Shown: in pieces, positions 1 to 7,033 of the stretch | How positions within the stretch are numbered: the stretch's first letter is position 1 | Layout: each line of letters starts with the position of its first letter | DNA from: Paenibacillus sp. YYML68 | Lineage (GTDB): Bacteria > Bacillota > Bacilli > Paenibacillales > NBRC-103111 | DNA length: 64,000 bases | Assembly: GCF_027923405.1 (NCBI RefSeq) | Contig: NZ_BQYI01000001.1 | Location: forward strand, 131,501-195,500 | Reading direction: 5' to 3' | Made by a program: the position numbers and the translations under genes | Notes under the pieces: generated by a model | Seen by the model: only the letters and a program-made list of their open reading frames with translations | Told to the model about the DNA's origin: nothing | Databases searched by the model: none

Positions 1-115
1 CGCGGTTGATGCGAAGACCGGAAGAGAGCTTCTCTAGGGACTTACCAGTCGAAACGTTGTTAGCGGAAAGCTGGCGGTACGTGTTCAGTGCCGCAATGTT
101 CTGATTAATTCTCAT
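1..115 (-). CDS. hag: Flagellin, N-terminal part (cut by window edge)
   Basis: This is the 5' end of the flagellin gene, the subunit of the flagellar filament exported by the flagellar type III apparatus. The 38 codons read MRINQNIAALNTYRQL and then reach the conserved ND0 motif SSGLRINR, which is characteristic of flagellin. The ATG at 115 is preceded by a strong ribosome-binding site, AAGGAGG (about 125-131). The rest of the gene lies outside the window. It follows csrA and fliW in the same direction, the arrangement in which FliW and CsrA control flagellin translation in B. subtilis. Identity is firm; full length is unknown. Confidence 0.95.
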   Translation of the reverse strand, partial: MRINQNIAALNTYRQLSANNVSTGKSLEKLSSGLRINR

Positions 116-121
116 TGTATT

Positions 122-158
122 CTTCCTCCTTGAATTGTAAGTACCCACATCCATGTGG
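122..158 (-). promoter_or_regulatory. Putative CsrA-binding sites in the hag leader
   Basis: On the minus strand, 145-158 reads CCACATGGATGTGG. It can fold into a short hairpin with GGA in the loop, and it contains ACATGGATGT, one base from the CsrA consensus ACARGGAUGU. About 13 nt downstream, a second GGA lies in CAAGGAGGAAG (122-132), which is the hag ribosome-binding site. A hairpin site plus a site over the ribosome-binding site is the arrangement known for CsrA repression of B. subtilis hag. Binding here is inferred from sequence. Confidence 0.6.
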
Positions 159-177
159 TTGGTCTTAAGTTGTTGCG

Positions 178-205
178 AGGTCGGCCGCCCTAGCAACAGC
201 TTCTA
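178..205 (-). promoter_or_regulatory. Weak sigma-D-like promoter for hag
   Basis: On the minus strand TAGA (202-205) lies 16 nt upstream of GCCGACCT (178-185), compared with the sigma-D consensus TAAA-N15-GCCGATAT. A start near 171 would put the CsrA-like hairpin close to the 5' end of the transcript. The match is imperfect, but the position and gene support it. Confidence 0.4.
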
Positions 206-269
206 TAATATATATCGTATATTACGAGAGAAAACATAAGCTCTTTTTTTTGTTATTTTGAAGAAAAAT

Positions 270-308
270 TAAACAAAAAAAGAGGTTCCCGCAACAGAGC
301 AGGAACCT
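270..308 (-). terminator. Rho-independent terminator after csrA
   Basis: AGGTTCC (283-289) and GGAACCT (302-308) form a stem. On the minus strand it is followed by a T-rich run (the A-rich tract 271-281 on the plus strand). It ends the fliW-csrA transcript ahead of the hag promoter. Confidence 0.75.
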
Positions 309-324
309 TTCTTCGAGTATCGCA

Positions 325-558
325 CTATTTCTTGTTTTTACTTAATTTCTCGCGAATTTGACTGAGCTTCAACGTATTCTTCGACGCTTCCTTATTCGAT
401 TGCTGGATCGACAGGAATACTTCCTTCCGATACACCTCAATATCCTTCGGTGCGCTGATTCCAAGCTTTACTGTATCACCCTCAACGCCAAGAACCGTAA
501 TCTCGATATTGCCCCCGACGATGATAACCTCACTCTTCTTACGAGACAGCACTAGCAT
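325..558 (-). CDS. csrA: Carbon storage regulator / translational repressor CsrA
   Basis: CsrA is a small dimeric RNA-binding protein that represses translation by binding GGA motifs; in Bacillus its main target is the hag mRNA. The 77-residue product is the usual family length. It starts MLVLSRKKSE and contains GGNIEITVLGVEGDTVKLGI and the APKDIEVYR strand that forms the RNA-binding face. Its ATG at 558 lies inside the last codons of fliW (7-nt overlap), which indicates translational coupling. A terminator follows, then hag. The C-terminal tail after about residue 55 is polar and variable, as is normal. Confidence 0.97.
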   Translation of the reverse strand: MLVLSRKKSEVIIVGGNIEITVLGVEGDTVKLGISAPKDIEVYRKEVFLSIQQSNKEASKNTLKLSQIREKLSKNKK

Positions 559-1013
559 GAGGCATCACTCTTTTCTGTAGAGTCTGCTTCCATCTGAAGC
601 TGTATAGCGTGCTTCGTCTTATAGGCGCTCTGGTGCAGGATCACCTGCTTGCCTCGCTTAAGGGCAGTGTTCACAATTACCGGAGCCAGCAAGTTCAGAC
701 TAAACTCATCCTCATCGCTAATCGATACGATACTGAACACCATCACATCCGACTCACCTGAGATCCCAAGCTCCTTCTGCACAGTCTCAGACACTTCAAA
801 ATCGTACTCCGAAAAGTAAACGAACGGGTCCGCAATAATAAACGAAATGTCCCCATCCTCCGTAGACTGCATAAACGAAAACGGTACACTCAGGTCTGGA
901 GTCAGTAAAGCGAACTTCGTTAAATGCTCAAAGCCAGGCATTCCCGTCGGGAACTCAATCAGCTTATCCTCTTCAATCTCAATGTCACCGAAGCGCAAGG
1001 TCGTTAACTGCAT
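552..1013 (-). CDS. fliW: Flagellar assembly factor FliW
   Basis: FliW binds either flagellin or CsrA. When flagellin is exported, free FliW sequesters CsrA and relieves repression of hag. The 153-residue product has the family length and hallmark segments: LRFGDIEIEEDKLIEFPTG near the N terminus, GMPGFEHLTKF, and a central DPFVYFSEYDF. The ATG at 1013 follows GAGGG. The stop overlaps the start of csrA, so the partner proteins are made from one message next to hag. Confidence 0.95.
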   Translation of the reverse strand: MQLTTLRFGDIEIEEDKLIEFPTGMPGFEHLTKFALLTPDLSVPFSFMQSTEDGDISFIIADPFVYFSEYDFEVSETVQKELGISGESDVMVFSIVSISDEDEFSLNLLAPVIVNTALKRGKQVILHQSAYKTKHAIQLQMEADSTEKSDASC

Positions 1014-1111
1014 CTCTTTCCCTCACTCCTTATATGGTCCTTATACAACAAAAAACGCCCCTGCCATGAGAACCCCATTGCACGAGCTATAACTATGCGA
1101 TAAAACTATAC

Positions 1112-1678
1112 CTACACCCTCACATCCACCTGCGGCGGAATAATCTCTATCGAGTTCCTCTGCTTCAAGTAAATCTCCAGCTTCCCCGGCGTGTAGCTGA
1201 TCTGCGGGGCATTCACCTGAACCTGCACTTGAACGTCGCCAGGCTCATACTTCACCTCAGGCTTCTTCGGGGTATATTGAATCTGATAATTATGCGTCCC
1301 GAAGGGACCCTCATAGTTGAATTTGAAATCCTCGAAGACGCTTGAGAACGCCAGCTCGGCAATCGCATTGCCACCCTGATGAATAGCAGCCATCTGATTG
1401 CCTGCCTCAACCCGCTTGCCGATGCCCTGAAGCGCCAGCTGCTTAGCTTCGCTCGCTACTCTCTCAGTAAATTGAAAGATGTCGCCCTTACCAAGCGCTT
1501 CCCACGCCTGGCTCTGGTCGATTGTCTGCTCACCCAGAGGACTCCTAATGTCCAGCTTCGCTGGCTTGGTGGTGAGGTTGACATCAGGCCTAGGCTGCCT
1601 GATGTCCCATTTCCCTAAGTCTCCGTCAATGTGAATTTGAGCATACGTCTGCCTAATTTGAATTTGCGGAATGTTCAT
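1112..1678 (-). CDS. yviE: DUF6470 (YviE-like) flagellar-locus protein
   Basis: This 188-residue protein resembles B. subtilis YviE, which sits at the same place between flgL and fliW. It begins MNIPQIQIRQTYAQI and is rich in short beta-type segments with prolines (QIRQPRPDVNL, then KKPEVKYEPGDVQVQVQV). It has no signal peptide, transmembrane segment or catalytic motif. Its function is not established; the location suggests a role in flagellar assembly or its control. The ATG at 1678 follows AGGTGGTGA with a rather long spacer. Family assignment is by length, N-terminal pattern and synteny. Confidence 0.8.
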   Translation of the reverse strand: MNIPQIQIRQTYAQIHIDGDLGKWDIRQPRPDVNLTTKPAKLDIRSPLGEQTIDQSQAWEALGKGDIFQFTERVASEAKQLALQGIGKRVEAGNQMAAIHQGGNAIAELAFSSVFEDFKFNYEGPFGTHNYQIQYTPKKPEVKYEPGDVQVQVQVNAPQISYTPGKLEIYLKQRNSIEIIPPQVDVRV

Positions 1679-1717
1679 GAGGGAACGGTCACCACCTTAA
1701 CTTAGGCTCAAGCCATT

Positions 1718-3013
1718 TTAACGTAGAAAATCGACAAGACTTGGCGATATAATCTTGGCCCCGACCGACAGCGAAGCCTGGTACACACTCTCGTACGTCT
1801 TGAGCGTCGTGATCAGCTCGGCAACATCCGCATATTCCGTCTGATTCTGCAGCTCCTTCAAGTTCAGATCAATATCCTTCAGTCGCTCCTCGGACAGCTG
1901 AATACGATTCAGCTTCGCCCCGAGATCCGCACGTACCTCAAGGAACGTGTTCATTCGCGAATCCAACTTACCGAGTAGCTCCGATACTTGACCCGTATCC
2001 TGCTTGTCCAGCGCATTAATGATCTGGCTCAATACGTTGAACACGTTATCGCCGTCACTCGGATGACCAAACACTTTATCACCCGTGATGTTCACCGGCA
2101 TCCGCACGCCCGTTGCGATCTCGAAGTAAATGTCACCATGGTCTGTCGTCGAGTGCTGCGCCTCAATATGATACAGCTTCACATTCGAAGCCGGATTATC
2201 TACTTTGACCAAGTCCTTCAGGTCGCGCGACTCACTCATCCAGTTCACAGCCAAGCTGCCTCCGGTGATTTGAATACCGGCATTCGGACTGCCGTCTGTA
2301 GACCGAATGACCAGCTTGTTCTCTGCATCAGCCGTGACCGTTACCTTGTTCGTCCCCCCCACAGCTGCATGAATCGCATCCTGCAAGTCTGTCGCGAACG
2401 CTGCAGCCCCGCCTTCAGCGGCGTAGTCTTTAGGCGGCAACGTCACGGTTACCTCTTGGCCGCGGTTAATGATCAGCCTCAGTTGATTGTTGTTCGCTGT
2501 CACATCGGCTGCATTGACATCAACCGTTCCTCCGACACTGATCGCAAGCGGAACTTCGCTGATCCCCTTCTTGTACGGTGGCACGTCAGTGATCTGTCCG
2601 TTGTACACGTACTTCCCGTTGAACTGACTGTTGCCGATCGTCACCAGTTGGTCAGACAACTCCAGAATCTCCGACTTGATCGCATCGAGAGCGCCCTTCG
2701 GATTACTGCCGTTCGCCCCTTGTACAGTCAGCTCACGAATACGATGGAAGGCCGATCCTGCCTGCTCCATTAATGTATCCGTGAACTCCAGCCATGAGAT
2801 CGCGGTCGATATATTCTCTTGATACTGCTCATTCGCCGTAATGTCTGAGCGGTAGCGCATCGCGAAGCTCAGTCCTACCGGATCGTCAGACGGCTTATTC
2901 AGCTTACGGCCCGTAGCGACCTGATCCTGATAATGACTCATCTTCGATAAGTTATTGTTCAGATTGCGCAGTAGCTGGGTATTCATCATCCCTTGCGTAA
3001 CTCGACCCATCAT
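1718..3013 (-). CDS. flgL: Flagellar hook-associated protein 3
   Basis: FlgL (HAP3) forms the hook-filament junction next to the first flagellin ring. The 431-residue product has the flagellin-like N-terminal helix region (RVTQGMMNTQLLRNLNNNLS, then GRKLNKPSDDPVG) and the C-terminal helical region ending YQASLSVGAKIISPSLVDFL. The middle part (about residues 170-320) is a variable beta-rich domain, which makes it longer than B. subtilis FlgL. The ATG at 3013 follows GGGGGT; the next codon is also ATG, so the exact start may be one residue later. It is 18 nt downstream of flgK in the same operon. Confidence 0.95.
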   Translation of the reverse strand: MMGRVTQGMMNTQLLRNLNNNLSKMSHYQDQVATGRKLNKPSDDPVGLSFAMRYRSDITANEQYQENISTAISWLEFTDTLMEQAGSAFHRIRELTVQGANGSNPKGALDAIKSEILELSDQLVTIGNSQFNGKYVYNGQITDVPPYKKGISEVPLAISVGGTVDVNAADVTANNNQLRLIINRGQEVTVTLPPKDYAAEGGAAAFATDLQDAIHAAVGGTNKVTVTADAENKLVIRSTDGSPNAGIQITGGSLAVNWMSESRDLKDLVKVDNPASNVKLYHIEAQHSTTDHGDIYFEIATGVRMPVNITGDKVFGHPSDGDNVFNVLSQIINALDKQDTGQVSELLGKLDSRMNTFLEVRADLGAKLNRIQLSEERLKDIDLNLKELQNQTEYADVAELITTLKTYESVYQASLSVGAKIISPSLVDFLR

Positions 3014-3031
3014 TGGAGATTACCCCCTGTA

Positions 3032-4714
3032 TTATCTGCCGACTTGACCCATACCATTAATGACTTTGTCCAGCATCTCGTCATATGTGGTCATGGCCCG
3101 CGCCGCGGCGTTATAAGCATGCTGATACTTGATCATGTTCGCCATCTCTTCATCGTTCGACACACCGCTGACCGACTGCCTGCGACCCTCTACCTGATCG
3201 ACGAGCACCTTCTGGTTAGCAGCCTGACGCTTCGCCTCTTGCGACTGAACGCCAAGCTGACCGACCATCGCCCGGAAGAACTCATCGAACGTACCATTAG
3301 TCAAGATCGGAGTGCCTGTTGCCGTCGGGTCAAAGTTAAAGCGAGCGTTCCGGAAACCAGCTGCGAGCAGGGCGATGTCATTGTTACCCTTGACCAGCAC
3401 CTCATGCCCTTCGGCATTCCGAACAATCTTGCCGTTGGCATCGGTCAGTATACGCGCGGACGCTACGATCTTCGAGACACTCTTCGTAATCTCCGGATTC
3501 ACCGTAATATTCGCCGCGCTGTAGCCACCTTCTGCCCCTGTCTTGATCGCGAAGAAAGGAATGCCCGATTGCGGCGGGCTGTCGAGACTGTAGCCAAGCC
3601 CATGCAAGCCATTCAGGCCTTTGACTGTAATCACCGTATCGGCAGTCAGCACACGCTGCTCATCGGTCAGTACCTCTTCACCGGTATAAGTGGTGCCTCC
3701 CATGATCGTGCCCGCAGGCAGCTTCGGAGGCAGCACCGAGCCCTTCGGCAGCGTAATCTCCACATTGCCTTCGACGAGCGACTTGACCATCGCATTCAGC
3801 TGGAACGTGTAGCTGGCCAAGTACGTATCACGGGATTCGATCATCCCGAACACTTCACCACTGTTCAAGCTGCCACTCTTGTACGCATCATCGAACGTAA
3901 TCCCCGTAGCAGGAGGAGTCACCGTTCCGTCCGGATTCGGCAGTGGCGTCTCTGCGAACGTATTCACCACATTGACACCGTTGACGAGCTCCACATTGCC
4001 CATACGAATGTTGTAACCATTGCTCGTATTATCTATCGTAACATTGGCGATGCCTGACAACTGGTCCACCAGCAGATCGCGCTGGTCGCGCAAGTCATTC
4101 GCACTGTTCCCGAGTCCCTCGACACGGAATATTTCGCGATTCAGCTTCGCCACCTGCGTAATAATCGTATTCGCTTCGCGTACCTTGACCTTGATGTTTT
4201 CCGTAATGTCCTTGTGCAGATCGTTCAACTGCGACGCCGTATGATTGAAGGAATCGGTCATCGCCAGCGCACTTTCCTTCAGCGCCGCCCGCGCCGTCGT
4301 ATTCTCCGGCTCGCGGCTGAATACTTGCCACGCACTCCAGAACTTCTCGATCACCTGACGAATTCCCGTATCAGACGGCTCGTTCGTGATCGCCTCCAGC
4401 TTCTCCAGCACATCCTTACGAATCGTCCAGCTCCCCAGCTCCTTGTTCTCGTTATAGAACTGGTGGTCGAGGAAGCCTTCCCGCACCCGCTTGATCGCGT
4501 CGAACTCTACACCTTGTCCGAGCTGACCCGGGATGTCACTGCGCATCAAGCCGGGCACTTCAATCGGTCTGCTCGCCACCAAGTTGACCACTTGTCGTGT
4601 ATAGCCTTTTGTATTCGCATTCGCAATATTGTGTCCCGTCGTCTGTAAGGCCGTCTGCTGTGCGAAGAGCGCACGCTTAGCCAGCTCAATACCTCCGAAG
4701 CTTGATCGCATCAT
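3032..4714 (-). CDS. flgK: Flagellar hook-associated protein 1
   Basis: FlgK (HAP1) is the first junction protein on the hook tip, exported with the help of FlgN. The 560-residue product has the conserved N terminus (SSFGGIELAKRALFAQQTAL, followed by GHNIANANTKGYTRQ, the rod/hook/HAP signature) and the conserved C terminus (SGVSNDEEMANMIKYQHAYN, ending in the DEMLDKVINGMG helix). The central region is variable. The ATG follows AGAGGGATGA. It lies between flgN and flgL, the standard flgM-flgN-flgK-flgL order. Confidence 0.96.
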   Translation of the reverse strand: MMRSSFGGIELAKRALFAQQTALQTTGHNIANANTKGYTRQVVNLVASRPIEVPGLMRSDIPGQLGQGVEFDAIKRVREGFLDHQFYNENKELGSWTIRKDVLEKLEAITNEPSDTGIRQVIEKFWSAWQVFSREPENTTARAALKESALAMTDSFNHTASQLNDLHKDITENIKVKVREANTIITQVAKLNREIFRVEGLGNSANDLRDQRDLLVDQLSGIANVTIDNTSNGYNIRMGNVELVNGVNVVNTFAETPLPNPDGTVTPPATGITFDDAYKSGSLNSGEVFGMIESRDTYLASYTFQLNAMVKSLVEGNVEITLPKGSVLPPKLPAGTIMGGTTYTGEEVLTDEQRVLTADTVITVKGLNGLHGLGYSLDSPPQSGIPFFAIKTGAEGGYSAANITVNPEITKSVSKIVASARILTDANGKIVRNAEGHEVLVKGNNDIALLAAGFRNARFNFDPTATGTPILTNGTFDEFFRAMVGQLGVQSQEAKRQAANQKVLVDQVEGRRQSVSGVSNDEEMANMIKYQHAYNAAARAMTTYDEMLDKVINGMGQVGR

Positions 4715-4747
4715 TCATCCCTCTATTCGAATATAGTAAGCAGCAGT

Positions 4748-5248
4748 TCACGCCTTCGCATCAAAAATACCAGGCCTCTTGCCCGAAATCGGCTGTTGCT
4801 GGGGGCTATGGTACGTAACATCCTCCTCAGCAGGCCCCACCATCAAGTCAATCGAGTAGTCCACGAAAGCAATCGATTGTTCAATGAGCTGCTGGTTCAG
4901 CGTATTCACTCTTCGGAGGCGATGAATCGTGTCGAGCAGCTGCTTCTGCGCATCCATCAGCTGCCTTTTCTCCTCGACGTCGAATATAATTTTACGCAAA
5001 TCACTGATCGTCACACGCGGATTAGGCTTATACCCCTTCTCCATCAAGAAATCACCGATGACTTGGATTCTGCGCTGGTCCAATTCCCCAATCAGCTTGA
5101 TCTGCTTGTTTTCTTTATTGACAATTTGAGTGAGCTGGTCGACCTGATTATGCACCAGCACATCTTTCTTCCGCTCGGCCAACTCCATCAATACTAGATG
5201 CGCTTCATTCAGTTCGGACATCACCTGCAGCAAAGCGTGAAAAGACAC
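4748..5248 (-). CDS. flgN: Flagellar export chaperone FlgN
   Basis: FlgN is the cytoplasmic chaperone that delivers FlgK and FlgL to the flagellar export gate. The 166-residue product is mostly alpha-helical and heptad-like (LLQVMSELNEAHLVLMELAE near the N terminus, RQLMDAQKQLLDTIHRLRRV in the middle), as expected for the family, with a disordered proline-rich tail. The start is a GTG at 5248 just after AGGGGTGAGGGG. It lies 20 nt downstream of flgM and 33 nt upstream of flgK. Sequence conservation in this family is low; context makes the call firm. Confidence 0.9.
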   Translation of the reverse strand: MSFHALLQVMSELNEAHLVLMELAERKKDVLVHNQVDQLTQIVNKENKQIKLIGELDQRRIQVIGDFLMEKGYKPNPRVTISDLRKIIFDVEEKRQLMDAQKQLLDTIHRLRRVNTLNQQLIEQSIAFVDYSIDLMVGPAEEDVTYHSPQQQPISGKRPGIFDAKA

Positions 5249-5268
5249 GACCCCTCACCCCTAGGTTC

Positions 5269-5526
5269 TTATTTCAAGAAAGGAAGCAGCTTCTCCACCA
5301 GCGCCCTCGTCTCGACGTGGTATGTACCGTCCGCAACGGACTTCTTCAACGTTTCGATCTTATCAGTCGCTGTTTTACCTTGTGTCTCGAGCAATTCCTT
5401 CGCCTCACTGGAGATCACAAGCTCATCCTTCTTGGACTTCTTACCGTTCACATTGTGCTGATGCGTGTCTTGAACCTTCTTATAGGATTGGACGGCTCCT
5501 ACTCGATTTGGACCGTTGATCTTCAT
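5269..5526 (-). CDS. flgM: Anti-sigma-D factor FlgM
   Basis: FlgM binds sigma-D and blocks late flagellar transcription until it is removed after hook-basal-body completion. The 85-residue product has the family length and pattern: MKINGPNRVGAVQSYKK, a polar linker, KKDELVISSEAKELLE, and a C-terminal sigma-binding helix region ending ALVEKLLPFLK. The ATG at 5526 (preceded by AGAGGTGGAG) is preferred over the in-frame GTG at 5535. A sigma-D-like promoter lies directly upstream, so flgM appears to be under its own target factor, a negative feedback loop as in B. subtilis. Confidence 0.93.
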   Translation of the reverse strand: MKINGPNRVGAVQSYKKVQDTHQHNVNGKKSKKDELVISSEAKELLETQGKTATDKIETLKKSVADGTYHVETRALVEKLLPFLK

Positions 5527-5583
5527 ATACTCCACCTCTTTTAAGCCAAATAATAAAACCCCGCCATAAAAGCTTTACTACTT

Positions 5584-5611
5584 TTATCGGTGAGGTCGAT
5601 TCAAAAGTTTA
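5584..5611 (-). promoter_or_regulatory. Sigma-D promoter for the flgM operon
   Basis: On the minus strand TAAA (5608-5611) is followed after 16 nt by ACCGATAA (5584-5591), seven of eight bases of the sigma-D -10 element GCCGATAA. It would start transcription about 50 nt upstream of flgM and serve flgM-flgN-flgK-flgL and perhaps the following genes. Confidence 0.7.
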
Positions 5612-5640
5612 TATGTAATTATAATGCCAATGGACCCGCC

Positions 5641-6051
5641 TTACTTACCATCCTTAATTTTGAAGGTCGGAGAAGACTTGGACGCCTCGGCGGCACGCCT
5701 CTTCTGCTCGTCCTCCTGCAAATTATTGACGTCCTTCGCCAGTCGGGTTCGGCATGCTTCACAGATCGTTCCTTCACGCGTAGACTCACCGCACACCTCA
5801 CAGCTTAAGGACATATTCGGATTGTGCTTGATCGATATGCGTCCTTCACGAATGAACTTCGTAATTTGGCTAACCGGCACCTCGGTCTCATCGCTCAGCT
5901 CCTGAAGCGTACATTGGCGATGCTCCCGCAAGTAATCCAGACACTTCTGGTACATCCGTTCAATATCTTTTACGCAGTTTGGACACACTCCGTACGAATT
6001 TTTCATAAATACTTTGCCGCAGCGATGACAGTTCGCAACGTTCAGACTCAT
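5641..6051 (-). CDS. yvyF: YvyF-like flagellar operon protein (TIGR03826 type)
   Basis: The 136-residue protein matches the YvyF family found between comFC and flgM in Bacillales. It has an N-terminal CxxC pair (residues 8-11) and a second (23-26), a helix-turn-helix-like middle segment (LQELSDETEVPVSQITKFIR), and a third cysteine cluster (CEVCGESTREGTICEAC). The four cysteine pairs suggest two zinc knuckles flanking a DNA-binding-like helix pair. Its molecular role is not settled; it is thought to be flagellar or regulatory. The ATG follows AAGGGGGCGG. The sigma-D promoter for flgM lies just past its 3' end. Confidence 0.85.
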   Translation of the reverse strand: MSLNVANCHRCGKVFMKNSYGVCPNCVKDIERMYQKCLDYLREHRQCTLQELSDETEVPVSQITKFIREGRISIKHNPNMSLSCEVCGESTREGTICEACRTRLAKDVNNLQEDEQKRRAAEASKSSPTFKIKDGK

Positions 6052-6207
6052 TACAGCCGCCCCCTTCGTCTGATTGCCTAAGCTTGTTTATACGTATATT
6101 TTACATTACTTTTACTCATTCGCCTACTCCCTTTAGCATGAGTCCGCAAGAACTGTTACTATTATTTCCTTACTTCGTTATGCTTATGAGATATGGTTCC
6201 CCCTCCC

Positions 6208-6999
6208 CTACCTCGCCCACGTAATCCCTCTCACCTCCACCCCCGGCAGCGCTCGCAATACATTCGCACACTCATTGAGCGTACTGCCGGTCGTATACAC
6301 ATCGTCGATGACATACACCCGGATGGGGTCCGGCTGCTTAAGTAGACGGCGTATCTGCTCAACTCCGCGCATGTCAACGGCGAAGATCCCTCTCATATCG
6401 GCCATTCGTTCGTAACGCCCCTTGAAGCTCTGCTTCTCCGTATGCCTTGTGCGCACAAGCAGAGGCACGACGGGCACTCGGGTGAGCCGCCCCAGCACGA
6501 CAGCCATCTGCTCCGCCTGATTGAAGCCGCGCTCGCCATAACGGATGCTGCTCAGCGGGACGTATGTGATGAACTCCTGTGCCACCCCTTGCTCACTAGC
6601 CATCGGCTGCGTCCGGTGCAGATGGTACGCATGCATCAGCATCGGTCCGAGCACCTCAGCCAGCGTCTCCATACCGCGGTACTTGTACAAGGCGAGCCAT
6701 TCCTTCATTCGTTCATCATAACGGACAGCGCTGCGGCTCTGGCTGAAGAACGTCTCCCGCTCTCTCCTGCAATCCGGACACACCTCACCTCGACCGCATC
6801 GCAGACACTGCACCTGGTGAATCCATGGTATCGCTTCATAGCAGCTACTACACAGCGGAAGCCGGTTCGCCCGAACAGAACCGTTACGCGCCTTCCCGCA
6901 TACGAGACAGCATTGCTGTACCGGGGCGAGCCATCGTTCAACCTGATGAATTAGCTGTCCCAGACGGCCTCTAGCAGCCTCCAGCCAATATAATCCCAT
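6208..6999 (-). CDS. comFC: ComF family protein (phosphoribosyltransferase-like)
   Basis: ComFC is needed for efficient natural transformation in Gram-positive bacteria and has a phosphoribosyltransferase fold. The 263-residue product shows an N-terminal zinc-ribbon-like region (CCLVCG at about 30-35, CSSC about 51, CLRCGRGEVCPDC about 65-77), the YKYRG motif (about 106), GFNQAE (about 162), and the PRPP-binding loop VYVIDDVYTTGST (about 230-242). The ATG follows GAGGAGGGG. It lies 34 nt downstream of comFA. No comFB gene is present between them, unlike in B. subtilis. Confidence 0.93.
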   Translation of the reverse strand: MGLYWLEAARGRLGQLIHQVERWLAPVQQCCLVCGKARNGSVRANRLPLCSSCYEAIPWIHQVQCLRCGRGEVCPDCRRERETFFSQSRSAVRYDERMKEWLALYKYRGMETLAEVLGPMLMHAYHLHRTQPMASEQGVAQEFITYVPLSSIRYGERGFNQAEQMAVVLGRLTRVPVVPLLVRTRHTEKQSFKGRYERMADMRGIFAVDMRGVEQIRRLLKQPDPIRVYVIDDVYTTGSTLNECANVLRALPGVEVRGITWAR

Positions 7000-7033
7000 A
7001 ACGTGAACCCCTCCTCTCGAACGCCATTCGCAA

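Noticed and set aside
1988-2773. Long plus-strand frame opposite flgL
   Set aside because: It is the antisense of a clear flagellar gene, rich in His/Arg/Leu as shadow frames are, and has no ribosome-binding site.
7000-7033. comFB between comFA and comFC
   Set aside because: Only 34 bases separate the two genes and no small frame fits.
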